DNA of 64,000 bases from Diadema setosum (GCA_033980235.1 CM067072.1:13838371-13902370); one strand, 5' to 3'; positions 46,168 to 59,857 are shown, numbered from the stretch's first letter. The notes: generated by a model from the sequence alone, not told the origin. Translations and numbers: made by a program.

Positions 46168-46230
<63 letters not shown>

Positions 46231-46660
46231 ATTATATGTGTATGCAAATTGAAAAAAAAATGAATGCATAAAAAAAATTAAGCTTTTAATTGCTTGCGAG
46301 ATTTATAAACCACTTTATGAAATGTTTCAAGGAATATAATCTTAAGAGAAATTCAAAGTTTGTTTGATGAAAATTGGTTTGGAAATGGCTGAGATATTAT
46401 AATTCATATACAAAGTAAAAAGAAGTGATCCTAATAAAAGATGGGTCCCATCTTTTATTAGGATCGCTCTATTTTGGATATCTCGGCCAATTTAAACCCG
46501 ATTTTCATCGAAGAAACTTTGAATTCCTCTTAGAATTATAATTTTTATGCTCTTTCATTTTTCATAAGTGGTTTCTCGTTATCTCAAAAAAGCATCCTGA
46601 GAAAACAATGGAAACCTCAAGCCCCACCTCAACCGAAAGGTTACGGTACCATCCCTTTAA
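46011..46660. mobile_element. MITE family A copy 6, expanded by microsatellites
   Basis: TTAAAGGGATGGTATATCAT at left and GTACCATCCCTTTAA at right. It is longer than its relatives because (AT)n and (GT)n tracts at about 46168-46230 expanded inside it. The centre keeps the strong GATCCTAATAAAAGATGGG hairpin at about 46425-46470. Confidence 0.75.
46168..46232. repeat. (AT)n then (GT)n compound microsatellite
   Basis: About 17 AT repeats followed by about 12 GT repeats, within MITE family A copy 6. Confidence 0.95.
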
Positions 46661-46832
46661 ACGTTTGTTTTCACTAATTAAACTGTATTGATTTTCCCTG
46701 AAAACACATTACTGCAACGGCATCACACTCTATAACAAATTGATTCTATTTTTTTTTCTTTTTTTTTTAATTCAGTATCACAAGAGACAAATCAAAGAAA
46801 AGTCGTGGTAGTAACAGCAGAAGGAGAAGAAA

Positions 46833-47555
46833 TTGCGACAAATTTCACAATTGCCACTTTCCTTTGCTTCTCATTTGATACCAAGAAGGACTGTCTTCAT
46901 ATTCTATACAGTTCAATATAGACCAGACCCGTGTCCATATCTAGCTATAAACTCCCAGAGTTATGGCAGTTGTAATCATTGTGTATATTGTTGTGTTTAT
47001 ACGATATTCCATAAAGCAATCTGTGCGGTCAGCTTCAAGCTAAACAACGCCCGACGTCGACGGAGGTCCAATCATTGGCAGACGATTATAGCTCGTGAGA
47101 AACGGAAAATGAATTGCAAAAACTTGGTGCGTACAGATGAAGGTCGACGTCCGGAGGAGGTAGTTATAGTAGAACCATCTTTTCCCCTCCTTTTTTTTTC
47201 AGAGGGCGTCTTTCAAGCTTTAAGGATTTATCCTTTCATACAGTATATTTCTTCTCTCTTTTTTCTTCTGCAAAACACACACTCTCTCTCGCCAATCTCC
47301 TCGCCGTTTTCTTTCCTTCTTTTGAAAAAAATTTGCAAGAGAGAGAAAATGGAGAAAGAAGAAAAAGAAAGACAAGGACAAGTCAGAGAATCAAAAGGGA
47401 TGCATGCCAGTACTATAATTTCTCTTTATTATTGTATTCCATGTTACAATGTCGGCCTACTTCCTGATGTGTTTTTTTCCCATTGTCTCATTGATTATTT
47501 TATTCATGAATTATTTTATTCATGCTCTTTTTGTTGGGGGGGGGGGGGGCACTGA
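46833..47555 (+). other. 240-codon open frame of doubtful reality
   Basis: The longest uninterrupted frame in the window. It translates to low-complexity Ser/Phe/Leu-rich and Lys/Glu-rich runs (REKMEKEEKERQ) derived from pyrimidine and purine tracts, ending in Gly from a G run. No domain, no codon regularity and no splice context favours it. Confidence 0.12.
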
Positions 47556-47702
47556 AATAGTTTCAACCAATCTAGTGATTGGAGATGATTTATTATAATA
47601 ACATCATCATTCTTCATTTATATCTTTATCCAAATATGCTTACATTGTATAAATATATCATGCCTTACGAATTTAGATGCACTTGAAGTGTTCTTGGTTT
47701 GC

Positions 47703-47703
<1 letters not shown>

Positions 47704-47735
<32 letters not shown>

Positions 47736-47760
47736 TGTGTGTATGTGTGTGTGTGTGTTT
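47704..47760. repeat. (GT)n microsatellite
   Basis: GT repeats with two AT interruptions. Confidence 0.95.
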
Positions 47761-48227
47761 TAAATCATGCATCAAGTCAGCTCTCGTCGAGTTACGAACA
47801 ATTACGTTGTTATTAGATGGATACCACACTTCCTGTTTTGTTTTGTTTTCTTTCTGTCTTTCTTTCTTTCCGATGCCCACCTCCCATTAGAAATAAATGT
47901 GAAATGAATATTAGAAATAAATGTGAAATTAATATCAAAAAGAAAAGAATTTACACTACATGTGACCATGTCGTGGGAAAGTTAATAGGAGATATACACT
48001 TTTAATAATTACACCGATATGTTTCGGGCTCACATGTTCATTAAAGTGAAGACTTTAGAAAATGAAACATCGAGAAAGAACTAATGTCGAGGCATAGCGC
48101 ACATTTAGGTGGCCTTCCAAGAAAGTATAGTCAAATTTAAATTGAAGTTCAACAGACGGAAAAGCTAAGTGAGCGCCATCACCGCTTACAGCAATGTCTG
48201 GCTCCGAACGTAGAGGGATCACAATTC

Positions 48228-48880
48228 TCAGAGCCTCGAGCCATTGCTCCAAATACAACTCCGTACGCTGAATATACGAACACACACGTAGAAGTGCGGG
48301 GACATTTTGGCGGACCACACACGGCGTTTTTCCTGCCCGACTCGTTGGGTGGGCTGAGCGGACTTCAATGGGCCACCCTGCGCGTCCGTGTTGGTCCGTA
48401 CAGAAAATGGCGGGTGTGTATACACAAGTTCAGTCTGGCGGACGGTTACCCCGTGCCAATTAATCGCCATTTACCCGACTGTCACGATTTAACAACCCTC
48501 CTAAAAACGCGGGAGAATGCAGGCTGCAATTACACCCATCTCGAGATCCATCTCAAGTGTTTACCAGCGACACTATATCGTCAACCTCACGGGGCTGTTT
48601 TTGCAGTTGCCTTTGTTGTATTATTCGAGAGATCCTCGAGCCCGTGGAATGAACTCCAGTCAGAGTGTGACTGGTGGTCCGTTTGTCTCCGTCTTTCAGT
48701 GGGCAACGTCTGCGAGAACACGCAATTTCGATTCCCACCCCATGTATGCCCACTCTGTTCGATTCCGTCAGAACCCATCTTATTTGAAATCAGTATTGTT
48801 AAATCGATTCTCATCGCAAAACATGAAAGACATGACGGAAAAAAATTCCCCTTTGTAGTTAAAGACCGGTTGGCATGATC
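48228..48880. other. CpG-richer stretch with overlapping open frames
   Basis: A 194-codon plus frame (48294-48878) overlaps long frames on the minus strand (48055-48318, 48228-48470, 48587-48982). None shows a recognisable motif, signal peptide or repeat. Mutually overlapping frames in a GC-richer patch usually reflect few stop codons. It could be an exon or promoter of an unseen gene; I cannot choose. Confidence 0.3.
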
Positions 48881-48984
48881 ATAACTTCTACCATATTCAT
48901 ATTTCTCTCTTACACAATGGTCAGTGTATAGAAGTAGACCCAAATGAACACATTTATCGCACATTGAAATTTCTGCTTTCATTT

Positions 48985-51660
48985 TTTCTCCCGTCTTTGA
49001 TCTGCCTCCTAGAGGTTAGTACGTCATTTTACGAAAATATAACTTCAATTTCCCCCTTTGGACAATATACACGGGAAGAAGAGATATTTCGAAAAGATAA
49101 TCTGAATTCTTATATTGAGTGTATAGCATGCCTTCATTTATTTTATTTTTTAAAGGACGATTTCAATAGGTGTACAAGCAGCATAGCGCAAACCCCTCCG
49201 CTCCCTGTAGAACAAACACACTGAAATTGTATCATAATACATTCATATCAAACATGGGCAAGTAAGAACAATGGCCCGTTGCCAGATATGTTGCGTTTTA
49301 AAATGGAATGTGATTCTCCGAATGGCCGGAGGAGTTACCTATATAGTTCAGGAGGTTTTTATTATCGTTTAAAGAGCAACGGGTTTCTGCACATTTTACT
49401 CCTTATGCTATTACTTAGATTGCCGAAATTTGGTCAAAGGGGACGTCCAAATTATTTTTATAATTTTACATCATTATTGTTGTCGTACATAAATCGACAG
49501 CTCCATGTATAGATTTGTGGAATTTATTGTGGACCTTAAGCAGAGAAACCAATACTCTGCAGAAAGACCCAAAACAAATTACACTGAACAAGGATGATGA
49601 CATAGGAGGCTCACATATTTCCAGAAATATTGTAGCAATGTAATTCCATTACAATACCGCTTGTTTAACAAGTTCACCTGCGCAGAAAATCAATTATTGC
49701 AATATTCATGCTTTCTTCTTTTGTTCTGCTTCCTTGAGCCGCACTCATGCATTCTTATGGTGAAGCTACCATGTCATCATTATTGTTAATTGTGATGTAT
49801 TATAAATTTTGCATACATTCTTATTCCTCACCCCAATCACATTAAATTCTGAAACTCTGTACATTATAACCAATTTATAGTAAAAATGTTCAAATGTAAG
49901 AGTCTGAAAAAATAATCCTTAGGTCTCCTTTCAGCAGCGTGTTCTTTTGGTTACTTTTGAATTTTGAATTTGAATTTGAATTTGAACTTGAAATTTGACC
50001 TTTCGATGCAGAAATTGGTAAATAACACAAGGGATTCAATGAATGACGGAATCAACTAAAAGCAATGCTTGTAAATATATAGGCCTACTATTTGGCCCAT
50101 TTGGTCGAATGTGTCATAATCATATCACATAATAACAGCATTCTCGAAACAAGTATGAATATGTTTACCTATGATGATATATAATTTTTGCTTACATTAG
50201 TATCGAGTGTTCCATTGTTTGGTAACTGCGTGCTAATCATTATTGTTTGTTTGTTTGGTTTTATTTCTGCCTTTTTTTTCAAATCATAAGAGAATACATA
50301 TATTTTGAAAATAATATAACGAAGCATAAGCTTAGCATAATGGGCCTTACAAATTAATTCAAAATACATATATATACATACATTATGAACACAACAGTAC
50401 TAGTATTCGATGTGTAAGACAATTTATAAGACGTATAATATCGCCAAAAAAAAAATTCAGAAGGAAATCATGAAAATAAAAATCGTAAATTATAAAGGTG
50501 ATGATTGATTATTTATTCAGAATATGTTAAGTTGTTACAATAACCAAAATTTAGAAAAAAATAGAAGAGGGGGATTTAAAATGACTTGATTTGAGAATTG
50601 TGTATTTCTAGACATTGTAATAACAGAAAAGCAGGAGACTTATATAACTGTATAAGGGACATGTCTACAAAATAGAATAAATAATCAACCCCAAAATATT
50701 GTAATAATTTGTGAGGTAAAAGAGAATAGAGGGGAAAACTCAAAATAGTTTTCGTTTTATTTGTTTTCAAGAGGCATTTTTCCCAAATATAACAAACAAA
50801 CTATACACTATGCTGAGGTGAGTGCTGTGCTGTGCTGTACAGTGCAAGGCGTGAAGTACAATAATTTAACGTTTTGGCATATATAATTGGGTTTGTTTTT
50901 AGCATATTTGTGTGTCATGTGTGTGTCTGTAACATATTTTTGTTTTAGTTTTGTTTTTTATTAGTTTTGATGTGAGCATGAGTATGATTTTAAAAAGATT
51001 ATTGCCATCATTTATGTCATTCGCTGCAAGGCATGCAAACTTCGTTCTTACAGAAATAACAACGAAGATATCCATAGAGCAAAGAGTCACTTTTCATTAC
51101 CAGTGACATCAGTTTTATTCATCAAGCTGCTCGGGTAAAAGTATCTTTCCAGTAGCAAAAGTTGCCGTAAAATCAGAAAAAGAAAGTGCCGCGTTATCTG
51201 GGGCAAAGCGGCGAGCTAACAGAAGGAAATTCACAAAACAAGAGCAAGAAATGACAAAGAAAATATTCTGTTTTACAAAACAGGGTGTAAGATATGTTGT
51301 TCCTGAAATGGAAACTGTCGGTCTAGTTAACCTATTTTATCCGCTGGGTCATCTCTCATAACCCAGATCAATTTAGGTTTCTAGTTCACTCAGCGGGACC
51401 AAAACAATGGGGGCAAATTAGAGAGGGGAAAATCGCCCCATCCATAAATGCACTGCATGCCTTTCCTTTCAAGTTCATCTCAGTGGTTTTTTTTTTCCCT
51501 CAAATTCTAATCTTTAAATGGCCCGTGGGATCAAATCTTATAACGTCATAATATCTTGATCCAAAACATCTCATTTCAGGTCTTAATATAGAAAGTCATC
51601 ATTATCATGCATGAAGGGTTTGATAGCAAAATGAGTTAACTCCATCTTTGTCAATTATCC
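48985..51660. other. Non-coding stretch
   Basis: AT-rich, unstructured, with a short TTTGAATTTGAATT repeat near 49965. No exon with two good splice sites and no RNA gene was recognised. Confidence 0.4.
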
Positions 51661-51688
51661 GTGTTTTTTTTTTTTCGTTTTTGTATCA

Positions 51689-51812
51689 TTCTGTAGGGAA
51701 TATTTTTCTCTTTCTTTTGAAGTTTATTTATTTTTTGGGTAGATTTCTTCTTTAAAGAAGAATCCACCCAAAAATAAATAAATTCCAAAAGAAAAAAAAA
51801 ATCCCTACAGAA
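51689..51812. mobile_element. Foldback repeat, 124 bases
   Basis: Arms TTCTGTAGGGA and TCCCTACAGAA are the outer ends of a near-perfect hairpin centred on TTCTTCTTTAAAGAAGAA. The sequence to 52380 carries further loosely inverted blocks (ATGATGTCATGCTCTCAC against GAGAGCATGACATCATC). Confidence 0.75.
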
Positions 51813-53335
51813 ATGACAAAATCGGATAAGAGATAAGGAAAAATGACATTTTTGAAAAGTCAGTGTTTTTCGGAAACTATTTTCTTGACCACTCCTTATG
51901 AATATGCAAATGAGCGAGTTTATGATGTCATGCTCTCACAATTTTTCATGCTTCTCATAAAATGTGACTTTCAGGCAAAAAATGTTGTTTTTAGCTAATA
52001 CATGTAAAAAGCATATTCTCATACCAACATATATCAGAGGCAGCATTTGTTCTTGTTTATTTTGGGTGGTTTTAAGGCAAGTTTTTATATTTATACAGCT
52101 GAAATATGATATTTTTATCATTTCTGTAAATGAAATGAATTAGATATTGTGAGAGCATGACATCATCAATTTGCTGATTTGAATATTCATAACGACTCGT
52201 GAAGAAATATTTTCCTTTAAAAAAAAATCTGAAATTTCAGAATGTCATAACTTTCTTATTATTTAACCGATTCTTATCATTTTTGCACTGTTCTGCAGAG
52301 ATTTTTTTTTTGCTCTTTCATATGAAATTGATATTTTTTTGCTCTTTTATATGAAATTGATAAACATTTTGGAGTGGATTTCTTCTTCAAGACACCTCCT
52401 TGATTCACTTTCTCTTGTCTCTCCACGGATCCTTCTTTTTAGATTTTTCTTTGTCTTTGTCTCGCGCGTCCCCCACCCCGTATAGTCCCTTCTCCATTTC
52501 TTTCTTCCCTTCTCTTATTGCCGCATTGCATTTTAGTGGCTTTTATATTATTCTGAACAAGGGCGCAGTATCAAACACCTTCTGATGATAATGAGAATTC
52601 TCTCGTATTCATGGTGTATGTTATAATATATTCGCTGCCCCGTGGTTCTGTCTCCGAGAGTCGAGCCGTATCTCTCGTCAACAGCCGTAAGCCACCCGCC
52701 CGAGCGAGAGACAATCCCTGTCACGTGCGGTGTGTCGGTTTACCGTGTCCCTGAAACGGGGCATTCCTTGACACATTCTCCACACGAACCTAACTAGTAT
52801 TCGGAGAATCCTGGGTATCTCTGCCAGTGTGTGGTCTGAGTATCCGTTACCCTCTGAAAAAAAAAAGAAGCATAAAAACATAGAAGAAGAAGATAAAAAA
52901 GGAGGGAGGGGGAAGAGAATAAAAAGAAAGAACGGTAACTTCGTTGACGAACCATCTGTTGGAAGATTATGACTGATGCTCGACTGTCACTGCTGTTAGA
53001 TGATAAAAGCAAGGAGCTTGATAAAAGATGGTCTTCGACGTCAACTTCTCTGATATTATATCTACCTTCTAAGAGCATTCGAATGCCAAAGGAGAACTAT
53101 CGGCAAGACAACACCATTGTAATCGATCACACACGTTTCAATTTCAGTTGGTTTTATATCTCCACTTGTACAAATTAAATCGTTATGGCATGATCAACGA
53201 TGTTCAAATCAAAACATATACAAGAAGAAGAGATAATCATCATGATTAGCTGTATAGCATAGGTCATACATATCATTGTATTTCAAAGCCACTTTTTATC
53301 ATTTGCAAATGAACAAAAAAAAAACAAACCCAGCC

Positions 53336-53725
53336 TTAAAGGGTGTGTACAGTTCTGGTCGAGGTGAGGATTTAGCTTTTAACGTTTTGCGAGATATTCA
53401 GAAACCACTCTATGAGATGTCAAAGAGCATGCAGTTCTAAGGGGTATCAAAAGTTTATTTGATGAAAATCGGTTTTGAAATGGCTGAGATATTCAAAAAC
53501 AAGGTGAAACAAAGAGATCCTAATAAAGTTGGGGCATGTCGCCTGTTATTATTAGCACTTTTTTGGATATCTCTGCCATTTGAAAACCAATTTTCATCAA
53601 ATAAACGTTGAATCCTTCTTAAAATTACATGCTCTTTCATATTTCACAAGAGGCTTTTCGTTATCTCACTTACGAATGTTCAAAACATGAATCCCCACCT
53701 CAACCAGTACTGTACAGTCCCTTTA
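53336..53725. mobile_element. MITE family A copy 7
   Basis: TTAAAGGGTGTGTACAGTTC at left and TACTGTACAGTCCCTTTAA at right; closest in interior sequence to copy 2. Confidence 0.8.
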
Positions 53726-54540
53726 ATGCTTTAAAATAGTTCTTAAATGTGAGTTAGGAGGGGTTGAAACAACCAACGTAATCCATGATAAGTTTTGTTA
53801 AATAAACTAAACGTGAACGATAGTTTTATTAAAATCGCTTCTAGAATAAACTGTCTATGATAGTTATGGTTCATTGACAAAACTAGTGATATCTCCTTAT
53901 ATTTGCGGCTTTATTGCCACATTTTTACATGGTAGGATGTTTCCTGATACAACTAAACTTTACATAATTATGCATCAAAAATGTGATAATTCGAATTCTT
54001 TTTTTTTATTACTGCTCTCAATGGTGAACAGTGGCTTTTAAAGTTATACAGGTTGAGGAGACTGTCATTGATAAGCAGTTCGCTTGGCTGGGATAACGGC
54101 CTCTTTGCGAAATGGTTTCTTAAATTTTCTCTTTATATTTTATAATGTAAAAGTTGCTCACGCATTTCACCTGAAGGTTGTGTCATAGTAATAATTCTCT
54201 ATCCAGTGAGAAATAGCCTCGCGAAACAAGACATGCCCACAATTTGCCCAAAGCTCATATTATACAAAAAGAAGCCTAAAACACACCCACAGAGTTACCA
54301 CAGACTAGAAGCCTAAAACACACCCACAGAGTTGCAACAGACGATAAAATGGTCAAGCTAATGAACAAAATTCTCGAGGAAAAGTGTCTAATTTAGCGAC
54401 TCTAAAACTTATGACTGTAATGGACTTTATTTTGATAATCTCTCTACACATTAATTTGATTGTAAAAAAAAAAGTTTCCTTTTTTTTTGTGAACAGAGAC
54501 TAACTTTCTCCGAATTCGTATTATCTCCCCTTTTTTTGTT

Positions 54541-55140
54541 TTAAAGGGGAAGTTCAGGCCAGTTTAAAGTTACTTTGAGAAGGAGCAAATATGACAAGCA
54601 CAACAATGAAAATTTGGTCAAAATCGGATTAAAAGTGAACAAGTTGTGAAATATCAAGATTCACGAATTTTCGCATAACACAGTTCTTAAACAGTTGATA
54701 TGAATATATAGATGAGTGAACTAATGATGTCACCCCTTGCAATTTTCCATTGATAGTGTCAAAAAAGGGAAGAAAATTCAGTTTGTCATAAAAGTGTAGA
54801 ACATGTCGTTATTCCTGGTTGAATAACTTCAAAATAGTGATCAGTCAGATATAGCAGGATATGAGATTGGGACATGACTGCGTTTGAATGAACAACTAAA
54901 GACATTTCATGATTTTGTGTGCGAACTAAATGGCAAGTTGTGAGGGGATGACATCATCATTTCACTATTTGCATATTCATATTGACTGTTTAAGAACTGT
55001 TCCGTGAAAAATTAGCATAACTTCAGACTTTCATAACTTTCTTGATAATTTTCATCCAATTTGGATCAATTTTTCATTGTTCTGCTGGGAAATTGTTACT
55101 TCTTTTCAGACTAACTTTCAACTGGCCCGGAATTTCCCTT
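54541..55140. mobile_element. MITE family B (AAAGGGGAAGTTCAGGCC ends)
   Basis: The left end AAAGGGGAAGTTCAGGCCAG is matched by an inverted CTGGCCCGGAATTTCCCTT at the right. Inverted inner blocks include GTTCTTAAACAGT / ACTGTTTAAGAAC and GATGTCA / TGACATC. Non-coding, about 600 bases. Confidence 0.75.
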
Positions 55141-55818
55141 CAACTATATCAATAATTCTAACGACCCTCTCTCTTGGAATATTGTTGGACAATTATGTTT
55201 ATAATAATGACTAGAAATATACCCTTGTCTGCATTGATGATAGCCTTTCATCAGTAGTGCGAGAGTACTCCAAGTAGGTTTGGCATAGTATTGGAAGAAG
55301 AAGAAGAATTAGACGACGACGATGTTCCACTTGATTTTTAATGGATATATAGAGAATGGTAGATATTTCATGGTGATATAGGACATAATAGAAATAAGAC
55401 AGATATGATTTTAGATGTTCTTAAAATGAGTTCATCAAATAGTAAAAGTGTATAGTTATTTTGTCTATATTTTAGGAACTCCTCCACATTAATACTGTTT
55501 TGATATCAAAGTTATTTGATACTCTTTTAAAAAGCTATGTTACCCTCTAAGAAGTTATTGCAAATTGTATATGCTGTTATTTAGATTTGGTTTATTCTTT
55601 CTTCTTTAATCATAAAAATGGAGATCTAGTGCAAATATTTTTCAAGGGAACTTGCCTGGTGACGACAGTATATTCACGTCATCTCTTTTCCAGTCACACA
55701 ATAATTTTGTTTAAATAGTGTGATAAGGAAGTTTTCTCTTTCTCTCTCATTTTCTCTTCCGCTTTCAAAATATGTTCACATAGTATTATAGGACCTACCT
55801 TGACTTTTTCCATTTGCT

Positions 55819-55827
<9 letters not shown>

Positions 55828-55863
<36 letters not shown>
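55828..55863. repeat. Poly-A tract, about 35 bases
   Basis: Pure A run. No LINE or SINE body was recognised directly upstream, so it is not assigned to a retrotransposon tail. Confidence 0.9.
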
Positions 55864-55864
<1 letters not shown>

Positions 55865-56799
55865 CAGCAATTCTGACATTAGAAATCAACATTGATTTGA
55901 ACTGAAATGAATATTCTAAAATAGTATTCTTTCTTATGCGTTTTCATTTATTTTTTTTATACATAGTGAAAATCATTAAAACTTTAAAACTTTAAAATCC
56001 TACGATTGTCATATTTCCTGGCGTAATTGAATGAAACTTCAGCAGTTATGTCTGTTAAAAAGTCATTTCAAATATGGAAGGATTTTGCATTCTACTGACT
56101 AAAGATAAAGATTTGAATTAACAAAGCTTCTTGGGATGTTTTCTTTTCTTTCACCAAAGCGAATTGAGACTGGTGCTTTGGGAACAACATTCTGCCTGAG
56201 AGACGTTTCAAAATAATGATAACATCACAGATGTTGATATTGATGATGATATAGTTCTTGTAATAATAATCTCAGGTGTATCTTACGATATCATGCATAA
56301 ATATCTTGATGTTCTGCACACGAAGAGTTTTACCTCGAATGTTCATTTCGGTTCCGCATAATAAACCATGTACCAAACTTTGCAGTCTCGACTGCGGTAG
56401 GTATAAATGGGTAACCAATATACCAGACGTCTAAACAAACCTGAGTCTTACACGAAGCATTTGTTTCCCCCTATCGGCTGGCAACAAGCTGAAGGTTTTC
56501 TAGCAAATAAGCCCCCGGATTATGTGATTTACAGCAACCTTTTCATATTATTCTCCATACTGATGAGCTTATGTCTGAACCTGATAGTGTTTATGTCGCA
56601 CAGTCTCCCAACCAGTAGCGCGCTTTCAATATCTCGCTAACATACACCTTCACAACCCATCTTTCTTCTTTTTTCTTTTTTTACCCCTCCTTATGCTTCT
56701 TCTGAAACCGATGACCATGTTGTGCGTTACTGATCCCTGGGAAAATGGATGATGTAATTCATGTGTTTCATATCACCCGGTTTCGACAACACAACCTAG

Positions 56800-57290
56800 G
56801 GTAAGAATGTACGAAAACACAACGGATTCGTGAAAATAAATACTACGCGCAACGGGAGACTCGCCCCTCGCCCCGGTGTTTATTTGCCGATGCACCGGAG
56901 CTGCGCGTATGTGCTCGATTAGCGCTGCCTGTGCAGGGCTCAAGGCTTGCATATATACGGCGCATCGAGAAACACACGCTCGCGCCATCGAAACTTGCCA
57001 TTCTTCCACGCGGCTGGCTTGCAAGCGCTGTCTTCGTTCGCGTTCTTTCTTTCTTTCTATCTTTTTTTTTTCAAATCGAGTTTTACATTCGAAAGCGATT
57101 GGAAACTGTTCCTCCAATGTTTGTTTTCGGGACCACATTGCAATCGTTTGAAAGATCTCACGGAAAGGAAGGAACGAGTAGAAACTGTATGGAGACAGCG
57201 CGGTGAGAGACTTCGCGAGCAATTTACTCTCAAACTGGAACCTCGAAAAATAAATGTTTTAGGGCGAGACACGCCGATAGCTGTCAAAAT
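56800..57290. other. CpG-richer stretch, possible promoter or first exon
   Basis: CG dinucleotides are much denser than nearby (CGCGCGTATGTGCTCG, TTCGTTCGCGTTC). A 149-codon minus frame and several plus frames overlap; none is recognised. No TATA box or Kozak context decides. Confidence 0.25.
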
Positions 57291-58674
57291 TTGACAACCA
57301 GACGTGTGGATTTATTTGTCCCACAGACCAGGAACATAATTCCAAGTTGATCGGGAGAAACAAATTACCGTATGAAATGCTTCACAGAATGGCAAACTCC
57401 ATAAACAATGCTGCCCTCCCCTCGAATGGATACGTGAAAACAAACTTTGAAGTAACAAACAATGTTATAAACTGTGAGCAGTTTTGTGTTTATCGTGTAT
57501 CAAAAACAACACATGAAGACCTTGAACACATCACATGACATGAAAGACTCGTTTATGTTGACCCAGATTAATGAAAACAATATTCTGGAAAAACAATACT
57601 GCTATTTGTGTTTAATTTTTCATGAAATATAACATGAACCATAAGGATTTTTTTTTTCTAATGCTCTCCTTATAAAGACTTCATTCAATGGTACATCGCT
57701 TTCTCATGTGCCATAAATTTGACGATGAAAAGAGCTGGTCAATTATTACTCATGCGACAAAATAATGCTTGAGAACTATAGATTACAATCCTTGTCGGCA
57801 TCCATTAGTTTGTATGAACCTACTTCTAACCATGTTTGAAGGATCCTTTCTCTCATCCACTTTAGATAAAAGGCAAAAAGAATAGAGATGATGATATTCA
57901 AAGAGCATTGAGCTAGATAAGAAAAGCAATAACTAATTCCCCTGCCTCCTCCCCACCCACCACACACACACATCAATCTATTCACCACATCAGGTTCATT
58001 TAGTCAAAATTGCCGAAACACTCGTACTTCCGCGCAGTCTGTAAAATGTCGCCCTCATGTGTTGCGGGCTTATAACTGCGCGGAAAAGGGGAAAAACGAT
58101 CGTTGATAGCGCTCAACTGCTGTGCCCCCGTGATTTCACCTGACACGTCAATTTCCCGATGCGATGAAAAAATAATAAATGCGCGGATTCATCCGGATAT
58201 TCAGGATCACGAAAGGCAATTTTAAACCAATAATGTTTGATTGGAATCATTTTTTGGTCGCCTCAAAGAGAGCATGAGAATCACAGGGAGTACATGAAAA
58301 CAAACAGCGACTCATTGTGTGTCATTGTCTTCAGTTTGATGGTATAACGTAGCGTGTCTCAATGACAGCAGCATTCGTGCAAATATTATCATTGTCTCCT
58401 ACAGCAAAGAGAAGTTTACAAACTGACAGAGCCAACATGATTTAGACTTGATGCATTCCTTACTGACCACAACCCTGCTGTTCCCACAGAATACATTGTT
58501 TATGTAAAAGATGTAAAAGACTGGTGAGTCCGGTAATATTGCAGCAACTGAGTGAACGTCTCCTGTATTTTTCGTGCACATAACCAAGATAATGTAATAT
58601 AGGAGAATGGATCGTATCACCGGACGCTTTTTTTTTTCGTGACTCTGAATTCAGTACTCAGAGGATGAAATCTC

Positions 58675-58921
58675 GGGGTCATCCCACTAGACCGACACCC
58701 ACGAGTCATACAGCCCACGAGTTCGACATTGAAAACAGGTCCATGAGTCATACAGCTCACGAGTCATACAGCCCACGAGTTCGACAGATACAACACGGGG
58801 CTTAATGTGTCGGTCTTGTGGGCCTTGTTAGCTTAATGTCGAACTAATGGGCTGTATAACTCGTGAGCTGTATGACTTGTGAGCTGTATGACTCGTGGGT
58901 GTCGGTCTCGTGACGTGCACC
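58675..58921. mobile_element. CACGAGT palindromic repeat, copy 2
   Basis: GGGTCATCCCACTAGACCGA at the start and GGTCTCGTGACGTGCAC at the end, with the same iterated CACGAGTCATACAGC blocks and inverses as at 40051-40378. Confidence 0.8.
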
Positions 58922-59757
58922 CGAAATTTCGGCAAAAATTAGCACCAGTTATTCACAAAGTCCTGAAAATTACGCATTCAGCGAAATTATGAAGACTTTT
59001 CACTCCGATTTTGGTAAAATAGACTATAAGTATACCCCCTCTACAAAAAGTTATCTCAACTTGAATTTGAATCAGTATAAATAATGTTAAGTATTGTTAA
59101 ATATACAAAATGTGAACAATAGTCATGATAAATGTTTCTAGACTAAACCGTCTATACAGTTATGGTTTATTGACGCTCAAATTTCGTATTGTACGGTAAA
59201 AGGTCTAACATGGACACTTCGAACAATTCACGAGATAAAATGTTGTGATAGATCGACACCTTCTTCTAAATCTGAGGTGAAATGTGAATTTCTTAACGTT
59301 TCTACATTTTGTGTCGCTTTTTTTTTTTTTTTTGCGAGTTCGGCCCATACAATAATTGAACGTCATTAGTAAAGCAGAAATGTGCGGAATTACCATGCTG
59401 TCCGGTCACTATATACTACATAATACTCATTTACCCATCAAATCCCGAAAAACGAATTTTCTCTTATTTGCTGATGTGTATCATATGAAGGGTTCGAGAT
59501 TGACAATACAGATATACTCTTGTGGAATTTTTACAATCGGCAGGGGAAAAAAAGCAGCAATTTCCTTTCATTGCACGAATATTGGCTTTGCATATTATAC
59601 TTATTTGTAACAACCGGAGAAGTTTAAATGTGACGGATGAGATTCGTGAGATGTGATGTATTTTGTACTTTTAATTAGACGTGTTTTGTTTTGCTTTGAT
59701 TTTTTTTTTTTTTTTTAAATACGCGTAGCCGTACATCATTGCACAATTTCATTTCAG

Positions 59758-59857
59758 TTCGCTAGATTCCCCGGATTTTCCCGTCTCATCCGGCGCGCTG
59801 GGTTTCTTCAGCTCGATCCTACAAGCGGACTACTGTGGTCAGTCTTATAGCAGGGAG
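59758..59857 (+). CDS. Orphan candidate coding exon
   Basis: CAATTTCATTTCAG at 59757 and GAG|GTGAGA at 59858 bound 100 bases. Entering in phase 2 it is open and encodes SLDSPDFPVSSGALGFFSSI, then LQADYCGQSYSRE, exiting in phase 0. Both splice sites are good and the base composition is GC-richer than the surroundings. The other two frames are less attractive; one contains a stop. I do not recognise a family and find no partner exon. Confidence 0.35.
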
